DNA from: Symbiodinium microadriaticum
Lineage: Eukaryota > Sar > Dinophyceae > Suessiales > Symbiodiniaceae
Direction: 5' to 3'
Assembly: GCA_001939145.1 (NCBI GenBank)
Contig: LSRX01000333.1
Coordinates: forward strand, 23,248-87,247
DNA length: 64,000 bases
Shown here: positions 10,526 through 22,222 of the stretch, in pieces
Layout of the letters: each line of letters opens with the position of its first letter
Position numbering within the stretch: position 1 is the first letter of the stretch
Notes under the pieces: model-generated
Told to the model about the DNA's origin: nothing
Databases searched by the model: none
Seen by the model: the letters and a program-made list of their open reading frames with translations, nothing else
Position numbers and translations under genes: made by a program

Positions 10526-11137
10526 TTCGAGTACGCGAGTTCACCGCCACGACATCAGGCCACATGATCCGGCTCGGACCTCCGTCTGATTGTCTAGCTT
10601 TTGCCTTTCGTTTCGCCCGTTTTCCAGGCGACTGCGTCGGCTGCATTGCCCTCTTTCGATCGATCGCTCGGCCACCACTACTTCTTCGGTCTTGAGAGCC
10701 TCTGGCCTTCCCTCTCCGTCCTTTTTCTTAACAGTTATTCGTTTGGGTTCCCAGCAAGCTGCAATCTAAACTGCCAATTAGCATAATCGCGCAATGGAAA
10801 TTGCAATGCTACCGGCTACCGGGCAACTCTACTTCCTTGGGTTGTGGCTCAAGTCAATTGCTCCTGTATATCTTTCCACAACGGCAGAAGGTCAAGATAC
10901 GGTCTTTAGGAACATCCCCATTGCACGGAAAAAGCGGGTAAGCGAAACCATTTCTCCTCTGAACGTACCTACTGCAGCAGCAGGTTTCGATGCTGCCTTC
11001 TCACAAGCAGAATCAGAACAGGTTTCTTTCAGAAGCTGTATAATGCCAGATCGGGTGCAAAATCGGGCAGCCTGACACCTAGAAATGGCTCAAGCACTGG
11101 TGGCTCCAAAGTTGCCAGCTGGATGCTCACTGTTCAC
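10526..11137. other. Intergenic, nothing recognised
   Basis: No coding exon was supported. It lies between the stop of the ERGIC3-like gene (11138) and the first recognised exon of the next minus-strand gene, so it probably holds the 3' end of one and the 5' region of the other. No TATA box or polyadenylation signal was evident. Confidence 0.35.
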
Positions 11138-12428
11138 TCATTCCAACACACCCCGCCGCGATCCATTCTCGAGCGACTTGTGGATCTGATGGGCAAACCC
11201 GTCCAACATTCCCGAGAATGCCTCGGTAGCCAAGTGCCGCACACATGAACGATAGATACATGCCTACCCGATATTGCGTCACCTAAGCTGCTGCACCAAC
11301 CTGCATTTGGCAAATCATGTTGGGTCAGGGTGCAAAAATGCCCCCAAGGATAGCACAACACTCTGTGAAGAAATGGAACAAGCTCTTCCGGCTGCTGGTA
11401 ACACGAACCTCAAAGGGGGTGAAATCATAGCTCATCCAAATCCCTGTTGTCGCAACTTCGTGACCAGGATGTGTCGCATCGACAGCTTTCACATACTCCG
11501 TGACACTATACTGGTGCCCGGCAATCTCGTCAGACCCATCCTCGAGGTATCGAGTCGGTATGACATGGACATCGTACTGATAGTGCTCGGACAAAGGTGG
11601 CTGATGGCTCGACTTCTGTCTGCCGTCGAGAACCCGAACCAGGCCTGGAAAGTCTGGGCCAAAGGAAAGACTGTGGATGTGGTGAGTGAAATCGGCACCA
11701 ACTGTCAGCTCTGCCACACTGGTCGCACGTACCAAATCTCGTCTTATGTGTTGGCTTATGCCGATGTGCAGCGTGGCAGGGACTTTGCGCACGTGCAGGC
11801 GTGCCTTCACATGGCAGCCTTCACCTATCTGTGCAGCTGTCCGCTGGTATGCCTCATCTATGCACTGAGAAAATATGTAGTCATCGGGTCGGTCGTCCCA
11901 TCCATGATTCAGAAAAGCCTCCCGAACCTCTTTGCAGGAATTGCAGCAGGAATCCTCATCGAATAGGCTCTGAAAGCAAGACGGACACCGGGAGCGTGTG
12001 GAAGAGTGATTCGCTTTGACTTGCTGGTCTCGGAAGACCGTCGCCAAGTCTGCAGGCGTCATGGCCACGTTTTGGAGACCGTCGCGGATGGGCTTGCCAA
12101 TCACTTCTCCTGTTGATGTCAACCGCTCCTTGAAGATTTCATGTGCGACATGCATTACGTTGTTCTGCTTAGGGTCCAGAAGATTTACACCCAACACCGA
12201 GCACGGCAAGGAAGAAAAGGTAACATCCAAGGACATGTTCAAATACTTGCGCTCCTGGCTCTGGTCAATTAGCATTTCATCCTTTGTCTCCAGCGTCAAG
12301 AAGTAGCGCAGCTCAGAAAGGAAAAGCGCAGCTACTAAGCAGATAGATCCGATGGAGATGTAACCTCCCACTGCCGTCTTCACTTGGAACTCTTGTACCG
12401 GTCTCGCGAAGGCATCAAAAGACTTCAT
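11138..12428 (-). CDS. ERGIC3: ERGIC3/Erv46-type ER-Golgi cargo receptor
   Basis: Exon 1 is 12428-11334 (365 codons), exon 2 is 11221-11138 (28 codons with stop); the 112-nt intron starts GC and ends AG. The product is 392 aa, close to the family length of about 380. The N-terminus MKSFDAFARPVQEFQVKTAV followed by a membrane segment (ISIGSICLVAALFLSELRYF) is the Erv41/Erv46 N-terminal domain. A Cys-rich part, CPSC...CCNSCKEVREAF, matches the conserved Cys motif of Erv46. The C-terminus FTECCAILGGIF joins AFSGMLDGFAHQIHKSL from exon 2, the second membrane helix region. Erv46 with Erv41 forms a complex that cycles between ER and Golgi in COPI/COPII vesicles and retrieves ER residents. The ATG at 12428 fits the start of the family, so no upstream exon is needed. 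The gene name is by family resemblance. Confidence 0.93.
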
Positions 12429-12597
12429 GCAAAGGAGCAGCCTTTGTACCCTTTGGACCCTGGTCTGTCCATGTAACTGGGCAACAAACGAAGGGCTGCG
12501 TCATTGTGCGAGCCACTGCAGAGCCAAAACCACAGGCCGAGCATCGCAAAACTACAATTACAAGACATCCAGACAGGCGGCCAAAAAGCGTGAGATT

Positions 12598-12890
12598 CAG
12601 TGACAGCCGAGGCAGCAGGTGCTCCTGGTTGCTGCGCTCCTGGGACTCGATCTGCCGCAACTCCAAGGTGAGCTGCCGTTGGGCCTGTTGCTCCGCCAGC
12701 GGGCAATCTGCAAACAAATGAGGATTGACAGTTTTGACCGTTTAATTTCGCAGCCAATGAGGCCCTGCCCAATCTGCATCGTCATGCCCCCAGCTGTCTC
12801 CATGTTCCCTCAACCATGCGCCTCAAGCAACCGCTGATCTTTCTCGGAACTCTGGGCAGCCAGGGCGGTGTCGATGCCATGACGGCGCTC
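12598..12890 (-). CDS. Coiled-coil exons of an upstream gene
   Basis: Exon 12890-12815 encodes ERRHGIDTALAAQSSEKDQR and LLEAH; exon 12707 to about 12600 encodes CPLAEQQAQRQLTLELRQIE and SQERSNQEHLLPRLS. They join in phase 1 across a 107-nt GT...AG intron. The peptide is rich in Gln, Glu, Arg and Leu and looks like a coiled coil. It ends about 170 nt before the ERGIC3-like start codon, on the same strand. Either it is the end of a closely packed upstream gene or it continues by another intron. Upstream exons were not found. Confidence 0.5.
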
Positions 12891-13420
12891 CTTGATATGC
12901 CTTTGATGACCATTTCTTTGGGCTTGGCTGGATTTTTTTCTGGAATGCAGGCCTTCGTGAGTAAAGGTCAATTGTCAATTATCAAGTCAGAGAAGATTGA
13001 AAATAACACCTGTCCCACGACAACCCAGGCCTGAGTGAAGCTGAAATCTCGCCCACCCCCCGGATTGCGAACAAAGAAAACACGTGAGAAAAAACCCGCT
13101 CTCCACACTGTCTGCCTGGAAATGTTCATGCCGCAAGAGGACTACAATCGTGGGTTATGACACAGTGAATGCATGACAAAAGATACTTCTGTAAGACGTT
13201 CGTTGCCGAGTGGAATGGTGGAACATGGAACGTTGAAAGAACCGTCACGCCGAGTTCTATGACACCTTCGACATTAATGGTAAATCTTGTCACAGCGAGA
13301 AGAAGCACTACGTGCTACCTGGACTACGCCAGAAGAGAGGTAGGGGTTCGATGATCCAATCGAGGTTCTTCATACCCCTGAGGATCCCGGGCCCAACCCC
13401 CCCCCCTCTCAAATGTCGCT

Positions 13421-13506
13421 NNNNNNNNNNNNNNNNNNNNNNNNNNNNNNNNNNNNNNNNNNNNNNNNNNNNNNNNNNNNNNNNNNNNNNNNNNNNNNNN
13501 NNNNNN
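13421..13506. other. Assembly gap (86 N)
   Basis: A run of 86 Ns. The left edge has a C-run and the right edge starts with CCCCCC, so the gap probably spans a homopolymer that could not be sequenced or assembled. Confidence 1.
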
Positions 13507-14186
13507 CCCCCCACCCTTTCTGGTACCCCACCCCTGCCCTGCGCGGAAAGCGGCAATCTGTGCAGTGGTTTCCTGCTTAATTTTGAGGGTTGTATGGCGA
13601 TGGTGATGGCGGCAGCTACTTTTCATGGTACTGATGATGAGAATGACGACGACAATGATATGTTGAGCATGATGTCAAATATGATCTTGTTGTCGACTCG
13701 CGTCGCCTTCTAGAGCAGCATAACATCATGAGCAATACCACCGGTGCCACAGCAAGCAGGAAGATACGGAGTAACACATAAGAACTTCAAGAACGGCGGA
13801 TTCGGGCCGCACGGACATAGTAGATGCAATTGTAGACATGAATGGTGGTGGAGAAGATTGGAACAAGTACTTCTAAAATTCCACGTAAGAGTCGTTGAGT
13901 CACTAATCGTGACAACAGATCCTTGTGTTACACGTCTTGTGTATTCCAATTCAGGCCAACCAAAGCCTCAGCTAAGGGGGGTGCAGAGCCACCACCACCA
14001 CAACACAGTGGCGGGGTGGGATGCAGGGGGAAGAGGGCAGGTTGAGGACACCAGGCGGTGAATGTGCCCCCCCCCCCCCCCCCTCCCCCCCATGGTATAG
14101 GTCTCAAACACAAGGGCCTGGAGCCTTAAGTTCAACAAGACAAGAGCACTGGGCCCACAGGAAGCCCCGTAAGAGAAGGTCCGCAC

Positions 14187-14300
14187 AGGGTTTATGAGGG
14201 CGAGTACAAGGTTTCTTCCGCTTCTCATGGGGTTTACAAGGGGGTTTAGAGAGTCAATTTAGGGTTCTTTGAGGGCTTCAATAGGGTTTATCTGGGCTTT
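14187..14300 (+). repeat. Degenerate TTTAGGG-like stretch
   Basis: Within about 110 bases the plus strand has agggtttatgaggg, ggggtttacaaggg, gggtttagag, tttagggttc and atagggttta. These are imperfect relatives of the TTTAGGG telomere repeat, spaced irregularly. Confidence 0.5.
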
Positions 14301-15238
14301 CCAGGATTGACACAAGCTTTGTTCCAGTGCGCGCTCGAAGGCCTGGGACAGCGGGTTCAACTCAAGGTATTCGGGTTCGGAGGGGTTCAAAGCAAGGTTT
14401 CGTATGATTGGGGTACTACCTTAAGAGCGTCATAGTAGTGTAAGAGGGTTAGAGGCAATACCTAGTATGATTGTTCGTGCTCAAAGGGGTTCTAAGCAGC
14501 ATCTCGACTGATTAGTATTACTTTGAGACGGTTGTAGGCAGTACTTATTGATTACTTGTGCTCAGCGGGGTTCTAAGCAAAAAATCGCATGATCAGTTGC
14601 ATGGCAGAACTGTTCCACGGGGGGGTTCTCCTTCCTCATCTGGACCCCACACACACACAGGTGGAGAATCACAGAGCCGCGGAAGCGGGCTGTCCCTTCC
14701 AATGCGGGGAGAGGAAAAAACATGATCAGTGTATACTTGTAGATGACATGAATGAGAATGCAGAAGAACCACAGACAGGGCCCNAGGGCCCAGGGGACGG
14801 GGAAGGGGGGAGAGGGGGGAGGGGGGAGGGCTATCCCTATTTGGTTGTCATGGTTGTGCTAAATACCATTGCTACTGCTGTGCCTCATCGACTGCTGGAT
14901 CAGCTGTCATAACGAAAATTGTGACTACAGCATGCCCAACGGATGGCGCTATCCCTCCTTGCAGATACACCGCTGGATCTTGGTAAGTGTTGCTTTCGGA
15001 GAGGGGTGAGGAGGGTTGTTGTGGGAGGTACAAATTTATCCAGCCCTTTTGGAGTTTCGAACCTGCGATATTTGAAACCTATCAAGCAGGCACCTCTCGA
15101 ACTTTCCCGTTACTTTCGACATGAAGGTGCCCTGCGCTTCGTAAGTTTGAGAACTATGAAAGCCTATACAACAATAGTCGAGTCAAGCTTTTGTATGCGA
15201 TATGCGCCGAAGCTACAATCCCCAAAAGATTCCAACTG

Positions 15239-18086
15239 CTACCTGAATAAAATCCTCCTAAACGTGCCCGCACGCCTACCAGTAGCCGAGACCCGCTTGC
15301 CAGAGTCATGAAAATGCTCCCTTATCGAAGCCTGGGGTCCTTGCTCACGCAGACTTTGGAGCTCCGCAGCGAAGTGAGCTTCCTCGTCCTTTTGCCGCTG
15401 AACCTCAGACTGGACATACGGGGGACCCTGCCCTGAACTCCACGCTGTTACACCTGCCTCGTCGTGAACGGCACGCTGTATCTGTTCCTTTTCTGCAACG
15501 TATGCCTCGATCATGGCCTCCAAATCTTTGTCCGCCTTCGGGCTTACGACATGTCTCTCGTCTTGTCCGGCTTGTAGATGTTTACACTGACCCGAGCCTG
15601 TGCTGTGGCCTTCTCCCTATTCAGCCGATAAGCCTCCGGATCCAGCAATGCGGCCGTGGTTCCGATAGAACCAGTCCTTCGCCGAGCAGCACTGGCACAT
15701 CACTTTCTGAACTGCACCGGGCCCGAGCGGAGCTCGGGACCGGGCCCAGATGGCTGGTGCAAGGCACTGAGTCGCCAGGGTGCCGCAGGGCCCTTCGCCA
15801 CAAAGGCTTCGACCTCTCTAGCCTCACAAAAGGCAAGACCAGGCCCTTCATCGGTGATGGCAGAGCAGACCCAGCCTTCTGATACCTCGGCCAGGCAACG
15901 CGCAGAGATTTCAGGGTGTGTAGGACAGATGCATGTAAAACATGTTTAGATGCAGGCACTACAATGTCACTACAAGATGTCTTCAACATCTACGACATTT
16001 GGGACCCCCGCGCAGTTCGCGGAATGTTCTTCACTGACTCACCGTCACCTTCGCCTTTGTCTTCCACGCTGGCGAGCCTTGCTCCAACAGGAACAAGACA
16101 GAAGAAGCAAAAGATGCACTTAGCATCCTCGCACAGTAAACCCATGCAGCACATGGAATTGTCTTTAACACGTTCTCGATGTCAATCCCTGCATGCAACT
16201 CTGCAGAAACAACTGCCGAGACTGTTGGCAATGCGAGCACAGAGTCGCCGAGCGCTAGCAGCTAGCTCCGCCGACAGTTGTTTGAGATTGGTGTTAGGCC
16301 AAGGCCGCGGCGCCCGGCAAGCACGAAACACCTCGGCTTCTGCCTCGTCCTTCATTTCTTCGAGACGCTGACCCTCCATGACGGCCTGGAAGGCTCCCGC
16401 AGCTGAAATATGTTGGACCAGCTTGAGCCACCTTGTGCCACACACAACTAAGCTGTGGATTTGCCTCCTTCAACGCATTCTTTGCCACGTTCAGCTCTGC
16501 AGAGAGGAGCTTGTCCTTCCACAAACGGGCAAAGATAAACCCCGCCTGCTGCACGCCTTTTTGCAAGCGAAGTGTACACTTCCCTCACTTGCCTCTGAAA
16601 GGAGTGATCCTTTAGCGATCTGCGCCTGCCTTGATCGGAGTGCCAAGGCCTGTGGCAGGTTCAAACAATCAGGGCAAAGTTTATTTGCTGTGTAGCATTC
16701 AATGGCAGTTTTTGCAGAATTTGAATGCCTGTTGCAGCGCTGCAAGACGGCCAGACCTCGCGGAGTGAGGCTTTGCACACATCTAAAGGCTGAAAAGTGT
16801 GCGAGGTGCGAAGCTGATGCTGGGCCTCGGCACTGCAGAATGCTCAGGCGCTTCCTACGAGATGTACCGAAACAGGCAGGCAGTTGGGTGCAGGTGAGCG
16901 CTGGCTACAGTCCCAGGCCATCCTGCAGAGATGTCTCATCAACGTCAGGATTTTCTCGGATCCTTCGTCGACCGGAACACCAAGCAGGGGCATCGGTATG
17001 ATGAGCTTCCTACTGCACCACGTGAGCAACGACAACTGCCACTCTCGACCAAAGCCTAATCAATGTGCTGAGCAAAAGGTCAAAACATCTAGTAGTTGTG
17101 TGTGCATAGCAGCATGCTCCAGCTGTTGCACGTGACAAAGCAGTTCTAGAGTTGAGTTGTCACGAGTGCAGCCAGGGTTCCTGGGCATTCGACGGCTGGT
17201 TTCGGCGATGCTTCTCCGCAACATCGATATCTCTGGTTGCTCTGCCTCGCCTCTGTAGGGTCCACGGCCACGGTTGCTCAAGGATTCGAAGCCCGCCGCC
17301 CCCGAGGGCTCAGCACTTCTCCTCTGCACACCTGCACTCTTCGAGTGCCTCCGTACAGAATCCGGAACACAACCACAGTCTGCACGAAGGCTAGGAACCT
17401 GGGCGTGCAACTTCAGAAGGACCTTCCATATGCACGAATGCCACTAGTGACAAGCTAGCTAAGAAGTGTTCCACAACAAGGCGGTGCGTCATGAAATCTC
17501 TCTGCTATGGAATGACAAATTGATCAATAATGTAGCGTTGACTTACCCTCGCTTGGAGTCTGCCTGCAACCGGTCGTTGACTGTGCCGGAGGTTGCCATC
17601 TTCATCGACAGGCAAGGCATACAGGCATCGCAAGTTCTGTACGGAGTCGTCATGCCCACCTCAAGGTCTTCCTGCAGCGTCCGCTTAACCGCGTGTAGAC
17701 GTTCTAGACCATCCACGACAACCTGGGCAAGGCACCCCATTCGGGCTTGCACCTACTGCGGCACGGCCAGGGGATGCCTCAATTACTGCCTGACCCTCCG
17801 CCCCTCTTAGCCCGCCCCTGCTGGCCTCCAATTTAGGTTCCCGACATCTGAGGTAATCGTGCAAAGGACCCGTTGGGCTCGTGCCAGGTGCTCCAGCGCC
17901 TGTCCTCAGGACGTGGGACTGCTGCCCATGCGTGCACTGCTTTTTTGGTAACTTTGCTAGAGCCTCCGGAAGAGCAGAATGACCGTAGGCTGTTTCCCTG
18001 CCGAGGCCATGGCGAAGCTCTTCACTGTGACAGAAGGCCTCGACGAGCGTTGCACTCTCCAACTTCAGGCGACAGCCCCGTTGCAA
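15239..18086 (-). CDS. Long coiled-coil protein with many short introns
   Basis: At least ten protein-like segments chain along the minus strand. In order: LKLESATLVEAFCHSEELRH; VVVDGLERLHAVKRTLQEDL (17722-17660); EQPEISMLRRSIAETSRRMP and NSTLELLCHVQQLEHAAMHT; LIIPMPLLGVPVDEGSEKIL; AEAQHQLRTSHTFQPLDVCK; ALALRSRQAQIAKGSLLSE; FIFARLWKDKLLSAELNVAK; AGAFQAVMEGQRLEEMKDEA; SAELHAGIDIENVLKTIP; SEGWVCSAITDEGPGLAFCE; ALLDPEAYRLNREKATAQAR; KDLEAMIEAYVAEKEQIQRA; SEVQRQKDEEAHFAAELQSL, ending near 15239. Introns of 44, 46, 48 (15457-15410), 51 and 56 nt, with GC or GT donors and AG acceptors, restore the frame between neighbours. The C-terminal third is strongly coiled-coil. No named family was recognised; the 5' end is not fixed. 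Confidence 0.7.
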
Positions 18087-18170
18087 ACGTCCCCATTTTC
18101 CCGTTCCGGTGTCCCGGCCGGTGTCCCGGTTGCCGGTCCCGGTCTGTGTTCTGGTCTGTTATTTGTCCCG
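18087..18170. repeat. Degenerate GTCCCGG minisatellite
   Basis: The motif GTCCCGG/GGTCCCGGT recurs imperfectly: ccggtgtcccggccggtgtc, then ccggttgccggtcccggtct. About 80 bases; no coding role evident. Confidence 0.55.
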
Positions 18171-19490
18171 GCTGTACCAGTATTCGCGACTTAGCGACTG
18201 AGTAGTTTGACAAAATCGCAACACAAGTCCAAACTTAGTGCAAGTATGCTGAGGAATTCAATGGCACAGAGCCCCAGAATAATCCTAAAAGCGACCCTCT
18301 TGCAGATATTATTTGCGCTCCACAGCGACACTAACCGGTCAGCTCAAACTGCAGAAATCAACACACTTATAGGAGCGAGACACGACATTCGAGGCCCTAC
18401 ATTCTGGAAACATACTTGAGAAGGCCGGACGGGATGTGCAGAGCATTGCCAGCGAAGGACAAAGTTTAGAATTTTGGCATCGATCGTCGTCACAGTATAT
18501 GCACATGCTGCTGCTGCTTGCCTGGGTGGAAGTTCAAAAGGACAAGCAAACTGCAGCCGGGGGAAGTAACAACAGTACCACTCGTAACGGTAGTGAGACA
18601 GCAGAAGAGGGTGCCAACAGCAGCGGAAACGACAGCAACAGCAGCACCAGTGACAAGTGACAGTAGCAGTAGCGGTAGCAACTGTGGTAACTGTGCGTAA
18701 CAGCATTGGGAGTTGGAAGCGGGAGGTGCTACCCTGAAATCAATAAGCTTCAATCTGTTACCTGCCCCGCCCCCTGCACAATGCCTCCCTGGGACTTATC
18801 TTTGGGGGGTCCTGACCACTCCACCTGAAAATGTTAATTTCAACATTGAGGATTGAGGATAGGGCTCCATGCCTTTGAAACCACTGACATGTCTTAAACC
18901 GAAACTCCCGCTGAGTCCTCACAGAACTTGCTTTCGTGACTTCCCAGCTTGCGAGCGAGAGATGTGTACCCCACACGAATCGCGTGCAGACACGGCATCT
19001 CCAAGGGGGCTTAAACACCACGCTAATGCGGAGTATGTTTGAAGAATGAAGTGATTGAATAAGACTTCGCTCGGGGAGAATGCTTCCTCAATGTTTGAGT
19101 GGTTGCTGGCTTGGCCACACCATTTTCGTGCTCACGCGAGTGCTGCACAAGCGAGCGTTCTTCACGCAGCGAAGCATGTGCTTCAAACGAGGCATTGGAT
19201 TTTCCATCGACGCAAGCTTTTGCGTAGGCTTCCTCCCGGGAGCTCCCTCTGCCCAGAACGTGCGCCCAGGCGACGAACCCTCGAAACCCGTGGAACTCAT
19301 ACCAGTGGCTTCAAGCGCTTGTGCTACACATCAGGAACTACATCACACAAGAAAACCATGGAGTATGTGCTGTGGAAATGAGAGCCCGCGACGCAAGGCT
19401 AAACCCTGCTGCATCATGAATCCAAGACATACCACAGGCGCCCGATGCAGCACAGGGAGCGTGCTTCCTAAATGTTTGCTTGCTGGCTCA
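18171..19490. other. Intergenic or intronic, low-complexity parts
   Basis: No exon was supported. Around 18560-18700 there is a stretch rich in GTAAC and CAGCA motifs (gtaacaacagtacc, cgtaacggtagtgag, agtagcagtagcggtagcaa). Similar GTAAC-rich sequence occurs near 32400-32530. Confidence 0.4.
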
Positions 19491-19499
19491 GGCTGCACA

Positions 19500-20024
19500 C
19501 GAAGCACACGGTGGAATGTTGGAACCGACACGGGTTTCATCACCTCTATTCTTGACGCAATTCTCATGTTGTTTCTCAGTTCGCTCAGCTGCAGGCATGC
19601 AGTCTGTACTTCCTCGGCTACTGCGGCACAAACCCTCTTTTGGCTGATAGGTTTTGACGGACCCGCTCTGCGAGCAAATCGGGACACGCCTCTAGCCAAA
19701 GCTTGAGCACTACACCGTGGCCCTCTGCGTATCCATAAAGCAGCTCTCACCACAAGGAGACCTGGCCTCGGGCTGTAGCGCAGCGAGGGCACCTTTTTGA
19801 GACTTCGCAACTGATTCCATAAGTATGCGCCGATTGAATGTTGGCATTCCATGCATGTCATTATTGCAAACTCTTGGGTAAAGGACTCCAACAACGGTGC
19901 AGTTGCGAATACACCCCTGTGTGCGTGTGTGTGTGTGCACATTTGAGTACGCATGCTGTGTGTATGCATGTGGGCATGTATGCATGCGTGCTTGCAGGTA
20001 TGTATGCAGGTCAACGTGTGTATG

Positions 20025-20056
<32 letters not shown>

Positions 20057-20347
20057 GCACAGAATAGCACCAGACAACAATCGCTTACACAGGAGAGATG
20101 CATAGATCCCTGGCAATCGCACTTTTCCAGCTGCTTTCACTTCGGTGGCGTTTTCTGCGATGTGACTCCATAGGAATCTATTCCTGACATCGAACTTCTT
20201 TCGTATTTCGTACAGAAATGTACAGTCGATGTCCCGAGGACCGACCGATTCCCNGTGCATGTGTATGCGTGTGTGTATATCTATATCTATATCTATATAT
20301 GTGCAAATGGAAGTGTGTACATGTACATATGTATGTACATATATATA

Positions 20348-20380
<33 letters not shown>

Positions 20381-21190
20381 TCTGTGTGTGTGTTTATATA
20401 CATAGACAAGGGCCCAGAAGACACTCACCAGCGAGCCGTGACCAGTACGGTCGCCATGGTGATCACTGATGGTGTCAAGACCAAGAATCCATGCAAGAAG
20501 GGCAGACAACCCGACCAGCAGCACCGAGTTACTGAACTGTCCTTCGAGATGCTGAGGGTATACGTCTTGTAGGCTGTGCAGGAACGATGGGGAACTGGAG
20601 CAATTTTTCTGTGGGGTCTTCGTGAAGCCATTGAGTGGCGACTGGGTGTCAGCCTGGTTCAACCGAAACTTTAAATACGGCAGCTGGCTGAACGGGTGGC
20701 TGATGTGATGAGTCAGCTGCCAAGTGCTGTGAATGACTCGGGGCGTGGACGTGAGCTTCTCCTTCCGCATGGTGACGTCGAAAATGCTAGAGCTGGGAAC
20801 CGTTACCTGACCATGACCGGCTAGGGAACACGACGAGGACTCACAAGACCTGCGCGCTGGATGTGGACGCATGCAATGCCAGTCTTGTGAGCTGCGAAGC
20901 TTTTCGGCCTTTGCTGCCATTGAGTGGGAACATGTGCCGCAAGCAGACGCAGTGCACTGCTGGAGGTCTGGATGCCGGAAGGGGGAGTGTAGCAACCAGT
21001 CCCCGTTGCAGTGTTTGTGCTGGGGAACCAACAATGGAGTACCGGTGATCAAGACCATCTTCAAGCCTGCGCTTTGCATGCGATCGTATCTTTTTGGCAA
21101 TGCCTGCTGTGCCTTCTGGCAGAGTCGTAATATCATCATGAACGATACTGTTCGGATCAGTCAGGTATCCTGACGGATGAATGACGTGAG
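19500..21190 (-). CDS. Putative multi-exon gene interrupted by microsatellites
   Basis: Several minus-strand segments look coding. About 21190-21050: GYLTDPNSIVHDDITTLPEG and KKIRSHAKRRLEDGLDH. About 20580-20450: LEGQFSNSVLLVGLSALLAW with a hydrophobic helix, followed by a strong donor-like GTGAGT. About 19880-19740: NDMHGMPTFNRRILMESVAK. About 19640-19540: AAVAEEVQTACLQLSELRNN. Between 20.4 and 19.9 kb the sequence is mostly TG/TA and CATA microsatellites, so a single continuous reading through them is an artefact of 4- and 2-base repeats lacking stops. The pieces may be exons of one gene with a repeat-filled intron, or remnants. A plus-strand alternative around 20.9-21.6 kb cannot be excluded. 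Confidence 0.3.
19918..20056. repeat. TG and GTAT microsatellites
   Basis: Contains a GTGTGTGT tract near 19925-19937 and a (GTAT)n array at about 20018-20054. Confidence 0.85.
20121..20258 (-). repeat. Dispersed element, copy 1 (other copy at 60.5 kb)
   Basis: The plus strand reads ttccagctgctttcacttcg and gtggcgttttctgcgatgtg; nearly the same words occur at 60500-60545 (ttccagctgctttcacatcg, gtggcatggtctgcgat). On the minus strand this copy reads HIAENATEVKAAGK, and the other reads DIADHATDVKAAGK; both also carry VGP at the far end. This suggests a dispersed coding-derived or mobile sequence rather than chance. Confidence 0.6.
20262..20405. repeat. TG/TA microsatellite cluster
   Basis: GTGTGTATATCTATATCTATATC, a TACATATATA stretch, a (TA)n tract at about 20350-20382 and a GTGTGTGTT tract. 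A single N lies just before it at 20254. Confidence 0.85.
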
Positions 21191-21670
21191 GGCTCACTTA
21201 ATTGTGCGAGGTTGGCCATAGTGCCATAGGAAGGCGCTCTGCAACACCTACATGCCGGATGATATCAGTGTTGTGTTTGATCGCGGCAAGTTCACCCTGT
21301 CCGCATGCGGACGTGCGGGGCATTAAGCCTTTTTGGTGAATGGCTACATTGCGAGAGACACTTACGCGTCTGTCCTCTGCGTGACTGTCCAACAGTTTTG
21401 GCACTCACTCAGCGTGAGGGCAAACTTCGCTACTGCAGTGCTTGTGGTTTTGACGGCAGGACCAGCTACACAGTGGAAGGCTTTTCGGTCGTGGTGCCAC
21501 CTGTTACATCACTCTGCAGCTTCCTGCCTTGGCCCCGCCGCTCCGCTGATTTCTATTTCGGGTCCGGCTATAAGTAGGCTCGAGTACATACAAGGGGCAA
21601 GCCCTTCTAATTAGACTCAGTTTTGTATGCCAATGGGGTGCGTCCAACCTGTGACTCTATGCTCGAAATG

Positions 21671-22154
21671 AGCGATATATAGAAAAAAGTATGCACACAC
21701 ACACACACGCACGCACGCACACAAGTGATCCTTTTCTGGAACCACCTTACACTACACTACATTATGTCATGGCTATAGTCTGGCACAGCGCTTGTTAAGA
21801 GACGGTCGCATGTAACTGATACACGTGATGATCCAGCAAAATGATGCTCAACTCATGATTCATATGTCCAGGTCTGTCTGCACGAGTCTTCCTCAATATC
21901 CTGAAAGACAGGACATATATAGAAAAAGTATGCACACGCACACACACACACACACACGCACACACAAGTGATCCTTCTCTGAAACCACCTTACACTACAC
22001 TGCATTGTGTCATGGTTATAGTCTGGTACAGTGCTTGTTAAGAGACGGTCGCATGTAACTGATACAGTGATGATCCAGCAAAATAATGCTCAGCTCATGA
22101 TTCGTATGTCCAGGTCTGTCTGCACGAGTCTCCCTCAATATCCTGAAAGCCAGG
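21671..22154. repeat. Tandem duplication, unit about 240 bp
   Basis: Unit 1 (about 21671-21911) and unit 2 (about 21912-22154) share the same order: atatagaaaaa(a)gtatgcac, a CA/CG dinucleotide tract, acaagtgatcctt, accaccttacactacact, ttgttaagagacggtcgcat, gatgatccagcaaaat, tccaggtctgtctgcacgag and atcctgaaag. Apart from the CA tract length, differences are scattered single bases, so identity is above about 90 percent. No frame is conserved. Confidence 0.9.
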
Positions 22155-22222
22155 CCTTTTAGGTATCTGAGTGCTATTGGGCGCTGCGTTTGGCAAGCGG
22201 ATGTTGAAACACTAGCTCCGAG

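Larger units (their letters stand above)
12900..15238. other. Gene-poor stretch with gap and G/C runs
   Basis: No gene was recognised. It contains an 86-base N gap (13421-13506) flanked by C-runs, a C17-like run at about 14067-14091, a degenerate telomere-like stretch (14187-14300), an imperfectly repeated motif ggggttctaagca around 14360-14580, a single N at 14784 inside GGGCCC repeats, and a G-rich run at 14797-14828. Confidence 0.5.

Noticed and set aside
15045-15110. GGTTCGAAACT on the minus strand resembling a tRNA B box
   Set aside because: No matching A box and no cloverleaf could be drawn around it; not enough for a tRNA or SINE call.
19343-21139. A 598-codon minus-strand open frame
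   Set aside because: It stays open across dinucleotide and tetranucleotide microsatellites that lack stops, so it is not one protein; only separate parts look coding.
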